Source of the DNA: Segatella oulorum JCM 14966
Lineage (GTDB): Bacteria > Bacteroidota > Bacteroidia > Bacteroidales > Bacteroidaceae
Reading direction: 5' to 3'
DNA length: 33,081 bases
NCBI RefSeq assembly: GCF_000613785.1
Contig: NZ_BAJQ01000030.1
Location: forward strand, 1-33,081
Shown here: piece after piece, positions 16,625 to 23,811 of the stretch
Numbering within the stretch: the stretch's first letter is position 1
Layout: the number at the start of each line of letters is the position of its first letter
Position numbers and translations under genes: made by a program
Notes under the pieces: model-generated
The model's input: the letters and a program-made list of their open reading frames with translations, nothing else
What the model was told of the DNA's origin: nothing
Database searches by the model: none

Positions 16625-17534
16625 ATGAAACCAACATTATTACTTTTAGCTGCAGGCATGGGCAGCCGTTACGGCGGGCTCAAGCAGCTCGATGGTTTAG
16701 GTCCTAACGGCGAAACCATCATGGATTATTCTATTTACGATGCCATTCAGGCAGGATTTGGCAAAATTGTGTTCGTCATTCGCAAAGACTTTGAAGACGA
16801 GTTTCGTCAAAAGGTGTTGTCGAAATATGAAGGGCATATTCCTGCCGAATTGGTTTTTCAAAGCATTGATGCGTTGCCCGAAGGTTTCCGTGTTCCCGAA
16901 GGTCGCGAGAAACCCTGGGGCACCAACCACGCCGTGCTCATGGCCAAGGATGTGATTAAAGAGCCTTTCTGCGTCATCAACTGCGACGATTTCTACAACC
17001 GCGACAGCTTCATGGTGATGGGCAAATTCCTCAGTTCATTGCCCGAGGCAGCCGCAACCGCTATGCCATGGTGGGTTTCCGCGTGGGCAACACGTTGAGC
17101 GACAACGGCACTGTGCACGTGGTGTGTGTGCAACCGACGCGCAGGGCAATCTCACAACGGTTGTGGAGCGCACCGAGGTTGAACGCCACGGCACAACCAT
17201 CGAATATAAGGACGAGCAAGGCCAATGGGTGGGCATTGCCGACAACACGCCCGTTTCGATGAACGTGTGGGGCTTCACACCCGACTATTTCGACCATAGC
17301 GAAGCCGATTTCAAAGCATTCCTTGCCGATGCGAAGAACATGCAAAACCTCAAGTCGGAATATTTCATTCCTCTGATGGTCAACAAGCTCATTGTCGATG
17401 GCACAGCCACAGTGAAGGTGCTCGACACCACCAGCAAATGGTTTGGCGTGACTTATGCGGCCGATCGTCCCGGCGTAGTGGCCAAGATTGCGCAGTTGGT
17501 GCAAGAAGGCGTTTATCCACAGCGTTTGTTCTAA
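16625..17534 (+). pseudogene. Sugar-nucleotide type nucleotidyltransferase, two frameshifts
   Basis: A nucleotidyltransferase of the NTP_transferase family of about 303 residues when repaired. It is related to sugar-1-phosphate nucleotidylyltransferases that make NDP-sugars for envelope glycans. The N-terminus LLAAGMGSRYGGLKQLDGLG holds the glycine-rich nucleotide-binding loop, and PWGTNHAVLMA plus CVINCDDFYNRDSF contain the metal-binding Asp pair. The frame is lost at 17047-17048 (GAGGGC reduced to GAGGC), continues as SRNRYAMVGFRVGNTLSDNG, is lost again near 17115 (GTGGCA reduced to GTGCA), and resumes as RGVCATDAQGNLTTVVERTE to the stop at 17532-17534. Both repairs restore a smooth sequence, and both are losses of one G. 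Exact sugar substrate unknown. It ends in a strong terminator. Confidence 0.85.
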
Positions 17535-17557
17535 CCCGCTGGAGGCAAACCAACATC

Positions 17558-17594
17558 AAAAAGCAGGCACCCATCGCGGGATGCCTGCTTTTTT
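17558..17594. terminator. Strong, possibly bidirectional terminator after the nucleotidyltransferase
   Basis: AAAAAGCAGGCA (from 17558) pairs with TGCCTGCTTTTT (ending in TTTTTT, 17589-17594), with a short inner CCC/GGG pairing. A-run before and T-run after allow termination in both directions. From 17595 to 18058 there is no convincing gene; the stretch holds the minimal repeat element and a short direct duplication. Confidence 0.85.
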
Positions 17595-17733
17595 AGCCAA
17601 GGCGATTACTGGGGAATGTGGTCGATGCTGTACACCGTTTTCACCAACCAACAAACAAAACCACACACGCGCAATCTGCTCAAACGAAGCCGTAGGGGCA
17701 GATATCCACGCGCAATTTTTTCAAGCAAAATAC

Positions 17734-17862
17734 GTAGGGGCGGCGCCTGTGTGCCCGCCCGAACGTCTGCGTAGCGGCGTTTCCATACAATCATGCGCGG
17801 GGATGAACGATGGATGCGCCCTTGTGGGGCGACACGGGCGGGCACACAGGCACCGCCCCTAC
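17734..17862. repeat. Dispersed inverted-repeat-bounded element, copy 3 (minimal 129-bp form)
   Basis: The 27-bp left end (17734-17760, beginning GTAGGGGCGGCGCCTG) and right end (17836-17862, GGGCGGGCACACAGGCACCG then CCCCTAC) are inverted repeats with one mismatch, which would be a G-U pair in RNA. Inside are AACGTCTGCGTAGCGGCGTT and GATGGATGCGCCCTTGTGGG, found in the same order in the two long copies, but with no array expansion. A second GTAGGGGC lies exactly 42 bp upstream of the left end, at 17692. Confidence 0.85.
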
Positions 17863-18010
17863 CCATCTCCGTTATACATCCGCGTACAATCCTCCCCAAC
17901 GACATCAACCACCCAAACGAAACGCGTAAACAATCCACACAACACATCGGGGGCGGAAATGCATCGCGCACTCCCGCCCCCATTACTTAAAATAAAAAAG
18001 TGTGTGTATG

Positions 18011-18081
18011 TTATTCTTTCGGCATCACCATGGATGACGTCATTTGCTTTAAAACAAATTATTCTTTCGGCGTCACCGTGG
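18011..18081. repeat. Direct duplication of a 23-bp gene end
   Basis: TTATTCTTTCGGCATCACCA (18011 on) and TTATTCTTTCGGCGTCACCG (18059 on) share 21 of 23 bases. The second copy contains the stop codon and last codons of the DUF6261 gene; the first is a spare copy 48 bp downstream of it. Confidence 0.7.
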
Positions 18082-18982
18082 CATCGCCCTGACCTTTGCC
18101 ACCCGGCTTATCTTTACCATCACCCGGTTTATCCTTGCCGTCGCCACCGTCACCTGGCTTTGCAGCATCACCGCCCGGCTTCTTGCCATCGGGTGTCTTC
18201 CCGCCGTCACCGGGTTTCTTGTCACCCGGTTTCTTCCCATCACCCGGTTTACCGTCACCCGGCTTCTTATCCTCCGAAGACTTCTTCTTCGGTAGCACCT
18301 CCTGCTCATTGCGCGTGATGGTTTCGTTGAGGTAGAGGATAAACGTGTCGAAGCCCTCGGCCATGCCCAATGATACCAATGCGTTGAGCACCTCGACCAT
18401 ACGCCGATAGGCCTCGTCCGATGCACGCCGCGCCTGTTTCAGCGCTCCAGCCACCTGCGGAGCCTTGGCCATGCTGCGCGCCTTGATGAGCGACTCCACC
18501 TTCGCGTTGGCCGCTTTGAGCTGCGCCACATAGTCCGTCAGGTTCAGCAATGCCACCGCCGCCGCATCCTTGCCTTCGCAGTCGGCCACCAAGTTGGTGA
18601 TGAGCCCCGTCTCGCGCTCCAACTGCATGTCGGGATCAATCTTGTAATCCTTGATGCGCTGCATCAGCGTTTTCGAGGCCTTAGCCTTCTCAGCCACGGG
18701 GAACTTGGAGTAGCTCCCCACCGCCTTTTTGTAGCCCATGAACAGGGCGTCGCGCAACGCATCGTTCTCGGCGATGGCATCGCTCTCGGCATTTTTCTGC
18801 GAAATTGCCAAGCATTCATCTTCCGCCTTAAACTTCGCCACCAACGCCTCGACAGCCGCTTTGGCCACCGCATTTTTGTTGATTTCCGTTTCCGTGGCCA
18901 ACTGCTCGGTCACCGCTTTCATAAACTGAAAATGCGCGCCGTTGTTCAGGCCTCGCAAGTCAAAACCTTTGATTTTCCTCAT
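18059..18982 (-). CDS. DUF6261 family protein with Lys-Pro-Gly-Asp tail
   Basis: A 307-residue protein. The first ~230 residues form a predicted alpha-helical domain starting MRKIKGFDLRGLNNGAHFQF, the characteristic opening of the DUF6261 family common in Bacteroidales; its function is not known. From about residue 233 the protein becomes a low-complexity tail of KPGDGK, KKPGD and GDGKDKPG-type repeats, probably disordered and strongly hydrophilic. No signal peptide or membrane segment is visible, so a cytoplasmic location is likely. The upstream region is occupied by a 42-bp repeat array, so its promoter lies in or beyond that array; I could not find a convincing -7 box. The 3' end is duplicated just downstream. 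Confidence 0.8.
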   Translation of the reverse strand: MRKIKGFDLRGLNNGAHFQFMKAVTEQLATETEINKNAVAKAAVEALVAKFKAEDECLAISQKNAESDAIAENDALRDALFMGYKKAVGSYSKFPVAEKAKASKTLMQRIKDYKIDPDMQLERETGLITNLVADCEGKDAAAVALLNLTDYVAQLKAANAKVESLIKARSMAKAPQVAGALKQARRASDEAYRRMVEVLNALVSLGMAEGFDTFILYLNETITRNEQEVLPKKKSSEDKKPGDGKPGDGKKPGDKKPGDGGKTPDGKKPGGDAAKPGDGGDGKDKPGDGKDKPGGKGQGDATVTPKE

Positions 18983-19042
18983 CGTGATTAATTTTTTTGA
19001 TTATGAATGAAGGCCGAACCACCCTCGGCCCATAGGTTCTTC

Positions 19043-19373
19043 TTTGGGGAACGACCGCCCGAAACACGTTACAGCTTCATCCTGTTTGGGGAATGGCTGT
19101 CCGGAATACGGGTTAGCTCCATCCCGTTTGGGGAACGCCTGTCCGGAACACAGGACAGCTTCATCCCGTTTGGGGAACGTCTGGCCGGAACACGGGTTAG
19201 CGCCATCCTGTTTGGGGAACGCCTGTCTGGAACACGTTACAGTTCCATCCTGTTTGGGAAACGCCTGTCCGGAACACGTTACAGCTCCATCCTGTTTGGG
19301 GAACGACTGTCCGGAACACAGGACAGCTCCATCCTGTTTGGGGAATGCCTGTCCGAACCTCCGGACAGCCATT
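19043..19373. repeat. 42-bp tandem repeat array C (eight units)
   Basis: TTTGGGGAA-type starts recur at 19043, 19085, 19127, 19169, 19211, 19253, 19295 and 19337, exactly 42 bp apart. The unit reads TTTGGGGAACGCCTGTCCGG, then AACACGTTACAGCTCCATCC, then TG. Several units contain an imperfect inverted repeat; two are perfect (CTGTCC-GGAACACA-GGACAG and CTGTCCG-AACCTC-CGGACAG). It begins about 40 bp beyond the fimbrillin stop codon and lies upstream of the DUF6261 gene. The frame is open on the minus strand as 14-residue FPKQDGA-type repeats, but I do not consider this a gene. Confidence 0.92.
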
Positions 19374-19412
19374 TCCATATTAGCATGATTCCACATCAAC
19401 ATCATCCCTCGT

Positions 19413-22202
19413 TTAATTGTCGGCCACGGGACGCACCGCAAACCCATAAGGCCAATCGTTGTCGTACAGCGGGTGCACGTAGAACGAGCGGAAACTCAGG
19501 TTGCAACAGTAGTCCGAGTTGAGCGGAACCGCCGACCAATAGCAACCGTCGTCGCCGACGCTGCCCAGCGAACCACCCTCGCTGCCGCGATAGCCCGAAG
19601 CAGGGAAGTTGATTGTAGCTGTCTTACTGCCGTTCGTCCAGAAATTATGACCGAAGTTGTTTATGTAAGTCTGCCTATTGTCTGTACCGTCAACATTGAG
19701 CTCTGATTGTGTTCCAGAATTCTGACCCGTTGTGGTAAAACCTGTAAACGCATTGGAAGCTGGCATCTTAAAGCCTACAGGACAAGGATCATACACGGTC
19801 TTGACGACAGGATTGTCGTTATGCCCTGTTACCGTATTATCTGCAGACCAAAGATTGTAATAAGAATAACCTGCTGGAGGAGTAAAATACCACGAATTAC
19901 CATACGTATAGAAACTGCCAGGGTTCTGAATACCATTCTGGATAGACATATTATTACCTGCATCTTCGATGAAACTACTATTTGGAGCTAATTCATCAAC
20001 ACCAGGGAAGGCATCCTTACGACCAAACTGATAAAAGGTGGTAGCACCCTGCTTTACGCTACCAGGATTCTGGGTAATAGTAAAAACAGAATACTGCTTT
20101 GTACCTCCGTTTGCAACAGTCTGTTCGACCTTCACCTTGACTGTACGAGCACTTGAATAAGTAGAACTGCTCCACAGGGTTGGCTTCCAACCAAGCGTCT
20201 CCTTGGTGAAGTTGTAAGTCTTGCCTTGGAAATTGGTAACTGCTATCGTGCTAAGCGCGTCCTGAGGAGCAAACCACAAATGCCATGACCAAACAATGGT
20301 ACTACCCTTCTTGACAGCAACAACGGCATTACCGCTCTGGATGTCGCTTGCCTTAACCTCGAAGTCGAGGAAAGCATTACCACTTGCATCATGTGAGATT
20401 GGTGTAGAAGATAGATGAACGAGGTTGGCAACATCTGCCCAGACTACTTCTGCACCATCAATACCGTTGTTGGCTCCACCGTTGGTCTTCTCAATCCACG
20501 GGTCGGTAATGTCAGCGTTGTTATGGTCTTTGAAATGATACAAGACATAGGGATTCCCCGGTGCCGCATTGCTGGTATAAGCGTGAGTATTAGGACTGCC
20601 GTTTGTGATGGCGTTGCCATAAACCAGCGGAATCTTATAATAGCCCGGGTGGGAGATGACATAGCAGTTGGCGGTGTTGCGGTTTGTAGAGTTACCCTCG
20701 TAGTCGTAGGTCGACAGGTCGTAATAGTTAGTAGAGCTACCTTTCGGATTTAGTTTCAAGGCAGCATTCCTCAAGGCAAGTTTATTACTGGATGCCCCGG
20801 AATTCAAGGTAGCCTGACCGGTTTCGCCGGATGTACTTCCATCACCACTCGTCAATGAAATTCCCTTTAACCAGTTAGGCCATGGTTCGGTCATCGAGAA
20901 AGTGCCATCGCCATCGGTGTCATAGCCCACCACTTTCCATGCCACCTTCTGCTGTGTGTGGGTAACTGGGTCTTCGCGATAGCTCTGAATGGTGTAGTAG
21001 CCTGTCGAAGTGGCGTTGTATTCGGCAGCTGCAGGTGGTGTGACGGTCAGTTCATACTGCCATGTCGAGGTGTTCTGCGACAACGCATAGGTCTTCGTTG
21101 TTCCGGGCTTCCAAGAGCCTTTGAGGGGAATAGAAAGGCTGGGGGTCGTGGCATTGTTGAAATAGATGTTCACGCTGACGCCAGTAAGGGGCTGCGGAAT
21201 CATGTAGAACACATAATTGTCTTGATTGTGCCCCATGATAACATTGTTCACCGCTTCGGATGTGCTTACGTTCACCGTGCCGTCACCACCGAGTGTAAAC
21301 GTTGCAGGCGCAGAGAGCCCGTTCCATGCGGCCCCCGTACCGTCAGCCTGTGCGGACAGCGTATAGCGCCCCTTGCTCATTGCATTGACAATCTCCACCT
21401 TGGTAATCGTTTTGTTCCACGACAGGTTCTCGCCTACCTTAAAACGCACGGCGGCGAGGGCGTGGCGGAAGGTGAGGTCGGTGCGTGGTGCTGTTCCCAT
21501 CGCATCTAAATGCACGTTGCCCGAGCAAGCTGTCATCAAATCCTTTTGGTTGGTGACGTTGGGCTCTACCTCGAAATCCACATAGGGCGTACTCGTGTAG
21601 CCTTTTGGCGAGAGCTTTATCTTGTTGTTGTCGGGCTTGGGATAAACCGCATAGAAACAGGCGTGGTTCTTCAGCCAATCCCAATAAATCGGGGTAACGA
21701 GCGTGCCGTCTTTCTTCGTGTCCTTATCGTAGAACCAAGGCTCGAGACTTGTGTCCGTCGAACCATAGAAAGCTGTGGTCGAGAAGTTTTGCATCGTGGG
21801 CATGGTTGTGATGTTCGCACGGGTCGGCGCGCCGTCTTCCCATTGTGAGGGCACACCGGCAACAGTGGTCTCAATCAAGCAGATGTCGCTACTTGCTGCA
21901 GCACCTTGCACGGGCAGTTTCTGCATCGTGAGGTCTTCGGGTGCAAGATTTTGCAATGCCAACTGGTTGGCAAAAGCGGCGCGCGTCATCGGCAGGCCGG
22001 CTTTGGCCGTGGCTTTTGCTTGGTCTTGTGCCTTGGACTGTACCGCCGAAACGTTGAACGTCACAAGCGCTTTGCCATTGCTGTCGTTGCTCTCTACGTC
22101 CTTGTCGGCACAGGAAAATAACGCAAGGCCGACTGTGAAGCAGGCGGCAGCAAACGGAAGGATGTGCCGCAGTCTGTGGTTATCTAAAAAAATTCTTTTC
22201 AT
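19413..22202 (-). CDS. Fimbrillin family lipoprotein with C-terminal FISUMP-like domain
   Basis: A 929-residue exported lipoprotein. The N-terminus has a signal segment (HILPFAAACFTVGLALFS) ending at a lipobox Cys30 (CADKD). The next ~350 residues have the fimbrillin (Mfa/FimA-like) pattern: PMTRAAF, then YWDWLKNHACFYAVYPKP, then TDLTFRHALAAVRFKV, the conserved region shared by Bacteroidales fimbrillins. The C-terminal ~150 residues (VYDPCPVGFKMPASNAF, ASGYRGSEGGSLGSVG, CYWSA, YGFAVRPVAD) resemble the FISUMP domain found at the end of many such surface proteins. It is probably a surface adhesin or pilus-associated subunit. It lies 44 bp after a small acidic protein gene in the same direction and is likely co-transcribed with it. 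Confidence 0.85.
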   Translation of the reverse strand: MKRIFLDNHRLRHILPFAAACFTVGLALFSCADKDVESNDSNGKALVTFNVSAVQSKAQDQAKATAKAGLPMTRAAFANQLALQNLAPEDLTMQKLPVQGAAASSDICLIETTVAGVPSQWEDGAPTRANITTMPTMQNFSTTAFYGSTDTSLEPWFYDKDTKKDGTLVTPIYWDWLKNHACFYAVYPKPDNNKIKLSPKGYTSTPYVDFEVEPNVTNQKDLMTACSGNVHLDAMGTAPRTDLTFRHALAAVRFKVGENLSWNKTITKVEIVNAMSKGRYTLSAQADGTGAAWNGLSAPATFTLGGDGTVNVSTSEAVNNVIMGHNQDNYVFYMIPQPLTGVSVNIYFNNATTPSLSIPLKGSWKPGTTKTYALSQNTSTWQYELTVTPPAAAEYNATSTGYYTIQSYREDPVTHTQQKVAWKVVGYDTDGDGTFSMTEPWPNWLKGISLTSGDGSTSGETGQATLNSGASSNKLALRNAALKLNPKGSSTNYYDLSTYDYEGNSTNRNTANCYVISHPGYYKIPLVYGNAITNGSPNTHAYTSNAAPGNPYVLYHFKDHNNADITDPWIEKTNGGANNGIDGAEVVWADVANLVHLSSTPISHDASGNAFLDFEVKASDIQSGNAVVAVKKGSTIVWSWHLWFAPQDALSTIAVTNFQGKTYNFTKETLGWKPTLWSSSTYSSARTVKVKVEQTVANGGTKQYSVFTITQNPGSVKQGATTFYQFGRKDAFPGVDELAPNSSFIEDAGNNMSIQNGIQNPGSFYTYGNSWYFTPPAGYSYYNLWSADNTVTGHNDNPVVKTVYDPCPVGFKMPASNAFTGFTTTGQNSGTQSELNVDGTDNRQTYINNFGHNFWTNGSKTATINFPASGYRGSEGGSLGSVGDDGCYWSAVPLNSDYCCNLSFRSFYVHPLYDNDWPYGFAVRPVADN

Positions 22203-22246
22203 TGATTCGCTTTTTAAATCGTTACTTACTCATTGCATTTGCAAAC

Positions 22247-22453
22247 TTAGTCTTCTTCTTCCCATTCGCCACCCCAGCGCTTGGCACCCGTGAGGTTGGT
22301 GTCGTCGTCATCTTCGGTGGGGTCTTCAATCGTGACGCTACCACCTTGGTCACCGCCCGGTCGTGCCTTGGGGCCACTTTCGCCCAACAAATAATGCTCG
22401 GTCGCGAGGTGGATGACCGTGCATGTGGGCACTTCATACAATCTTTTCTTCAT
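22247..22453 (-). CDS. Small acidic hypothetical protein preceding fimbrillin
   Basis: A 68-residue protein. It begins MKKRLYEVPTCTVIHLATEH followed by YLLGESGPKARPGGDQGG, and ends in an acidic, Trp-containing tail (PTEDDDDTNL, then RWGGEWEEED). I recall similar small proteins, with the same opening, in front of surface-protein genes of oral Bacteroidales, but I know no function for them. There is no signal peptide. Another frame overlapping the same stretch is a shadow. Its position 44 bp before the fimbrillin gene suggests one transcript. No Shine-Dalgarno sequence is visible, which is common in this phylum. Confidence 0.7.
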   Translation of the reverse strand: MKKRLYEVPTCTVIHLATEHYLLGESGPKARPGGDQGGSVTIEDPTEDDDDTNLTGAKRWGGEWEEED

Positions 22454-22602
22454 TGTTACTTGAATTTATTATGATTTTGAGTTACTGCAATGCATAACTT
22501 TTGAGCGCAAACGGCTCGATTTTTTCCACGAAAAAGGGCATGCAAAAAGTTTATAAAAAACTTCTTGCACACCCTTTGTTTATAAGTGATTATGTTGTAT
22601 AT

Positions 22603-22621
22603 TACGCGCGCGTCGCGCGTA
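22603..22621. other. CG-rich hairpin, Z-DNA-prone
   Basis: TACGCGC (22603-22609) and GCGCGTA (22615-22621) form a 7-bp inverted repeat around GCGTC. The alternating CG run ACGCGCGCGT within it is also Z-DNA-prone. It lies in the presumed 5' leader of the fimbrillin transcript. Confidence 0.6.
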
Positions 22622-22642
22622 CCTTTATATTGGTCTCGCTCC

Positions 22643-22665
22643 TGTGTGTGTGTGTGTGTGTGTGT
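22643..22665. repeat. (TG)11 dinucleotide microsatellite
   Basis: An uninterrupted TG run of eleven units plus one T (CA on the minus strand), located in the presumed leader of the fimbrillin operon. Such tracts change length by slippage. Confidence 0.95.
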
Positions 22666-22700
22666 TTACACAATTATTTGGATTGACCAAATAAATGGCA

Positions 22701-22734
22701 TAAAAAGATGCAAAGAATTGTGAGATTCTTTGCA
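22701..22734 (-). terminator. Minus-strand hairpin with T-run: attenuator or thioesterase terminator
   Basis: A perfect 10-bp stem, TGCAAAGAAT (22709-22718) and ATTCTTTGCA (22725-22734), followed on the minus strand by TCTTTTTA. It stands between the promoter at 22778-22809 and the fimbrillin operon, so it could attenuate that transcript. It could also end transcripts from the thioesterase gene. Confidence 0.65.
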
Positions 22735-22777
22735 ACGTCTGTATGCTATATGTCATGTTGTGTAACTCCATCGGGCA

Positions 22778-22809
22778 CAAAGGTATAAACTTTTGCCGAA
22801 AACGGCAAA
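22778..22809 (-). promoter_or_regulatory. Candidate promoter of the fimbrillin operon
   Basis: On the minus strand TTTG (22806-22809), 20 bp, then TACCTTTG (22778-22785). The -33 element lies inside a perfect 9-bp hairpin, CTTTTGCCG-AAAA-CGGCAAAAG (22790-22811), which could act as an operator. The resulting leader to the small acidic protein would be about 320 nt. Confidence 0.65.
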
Positions 22810-22920
22810 AGATAGAGCAGAAAATTATCACGGAGGTGTCAGCTGATGCAGGAAGGCATACGAGGAAAAATCGTATATTTCTTTTATATACTGATGCTAT
22901 TCCGCATGTGTAATTGAATA

Positions 22921-23685
22921 TTACGCAAAGCTGATTCTTCCTCTCACAACCTCTGTTTCTTGCTCACCGGCAACTTTCATAATCCGAACGTCTGAAATGC
23001 CCTCAGTCTCTTGCTCAACATAAAACTTTAGCTCATCCCCTTCGTGACTTTCTGCGACATAAGCAATCTCAATTCGTTTCACACGATGCTTGCTATACCA
23101 ACTGATGGGCCATAAATTAAGCATGTGCTCCACATATTTCATACTGTTAACATGCCCATTCATGTCAACATCGCTATAATGCATGACAACCGATTGCTGC
23201 TGTTTGCCTTGTGTGGAAAACTTCAATCTGCCGCCTGCTTCAATCGGACAGCATTTGTCTTTTTCCACATACTTCATTATCTGCCCCTCATTCACTTTGA
23301 GTATGTCGACAGGTTGCCTCGTGTCTGTGTCTATCAAGGCCCAGACACTGCGTGCGTAAGCGCACACTTTTCCTCGGGCATTGCTTACGCTAAAATTACG
23401 ACTTGTAAAATAGCGCATCACACTATTCACCCAGGTCTCAATCGTAAAGCTCTCATAAACTTCGGGCAAATGATAGATCTCCAGTGTGAAACGTGACAGC
23501 ACCCACGTTTTATGCAAATTGCTTAACACACGGACGCCATAACCACGCTCATTAGAATGGAAATCGGCCGCATTCAACAGCTGGTTGCCCAAATGCGCCA
23601 AAAACAAACGGTAAGAGCAATCACAATGGAAAGGTTCTGCTTGAAAAACATACCGTCCAACTCCACTTAATAATTTATCTTCCAT
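22921..23685 (-). CDS. Acyl-ACP thioesterase
   Basis: A 254-residue enzyme of the acyl-ACP thioesterase family (FatA/FatB-like, double hot-dog fold). It hydrolyses acyl-ACP to release free fatty acids in the cytoplasm. The first hot-dog repeat spans roughly residues 1-150, with HLGNQLLNAADFH and a long helix-beta pattern. The second has SDVDMNGHVNSMKYVEHML, where the Asn-His pair matches the catalytic N-x-H-V-N motif of the family. Length matches the bacterial enzymes. It appears to be a single-gene unit: the ompA-type gene behind it has its own terminator between the two. No convincing promoter was found immediately upstream. Confidence 0.88.
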   Translation of the reverse strand: MEDKLLSGVGRYVFQAEPFHCDCSYRLFLAHLGNQLLNAADFHSNERGYGVRVLSNLHKTWVLSRFTLEIYHLPEVYESFTIETWVNSVMRYFTSRNFSVSNARGKVCAYARSVWALIDTDTRQPVDILKVNEGQIMKYVEKDKCCPIEAGGRLKFSTQGKQQQSVVMHYSDVDMNGHVNSMKYVEHMLNLWPISWYSKHRVKRIEIAYVAESHEGDELKFYVEQETEGISDVRIMKVAGEQETEVVRGRISFA

Positions 23686-23747
23686 CGTAAACCTTATTCC
23701 CCAATGGTATCACGGTCTTTTGACATAAACTGTCGTACTTGAGGATA

Positions 23748-23784
23748 ATAAAAAAGCCCAATGGCTTTTAAACCACTGGGCTTT
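23748..23784 (-). terminator. Terminator of the OmpA-type porin gene
   Basis: AAAGCCCA-A-TGG (23753-23764) pairs with CCA-C-TGGGCTTT (23773-23784). On the minus strand it is followed by a run of six T. It lies 27 bp past the ompA stop. Confidence 0.85.
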
Positions 23785-23811
23785 ATATTGAAATTAAACT
23801 CTATTACAAGA

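Noticed and set aside
17606..17983. Minus-strand open frame across the minimal repeat element
   Set aside because: It is composed of element sequence and shows no family similarity or ribosome-binding site.
19001..19447. Minus-strand FPKQDGA repeat protein over array C
   Set aside because: It overlaps the end of the fimbrillin gene and has no start signal; changes between units are not biased towards silent positions.
22222..22437. Alternative 71-residue minus-strand frame upstream of fimbrillin
   Set aside because: It is in a different frame from the small acidic protein, which has the more typical start and composition.
22625..22831. Leader peptide containing the (TH)n run encoded by the CA tract
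   Set aside because: Its start would coincide with the promoter or the transcription start, and no ribosome-binding site is visible.
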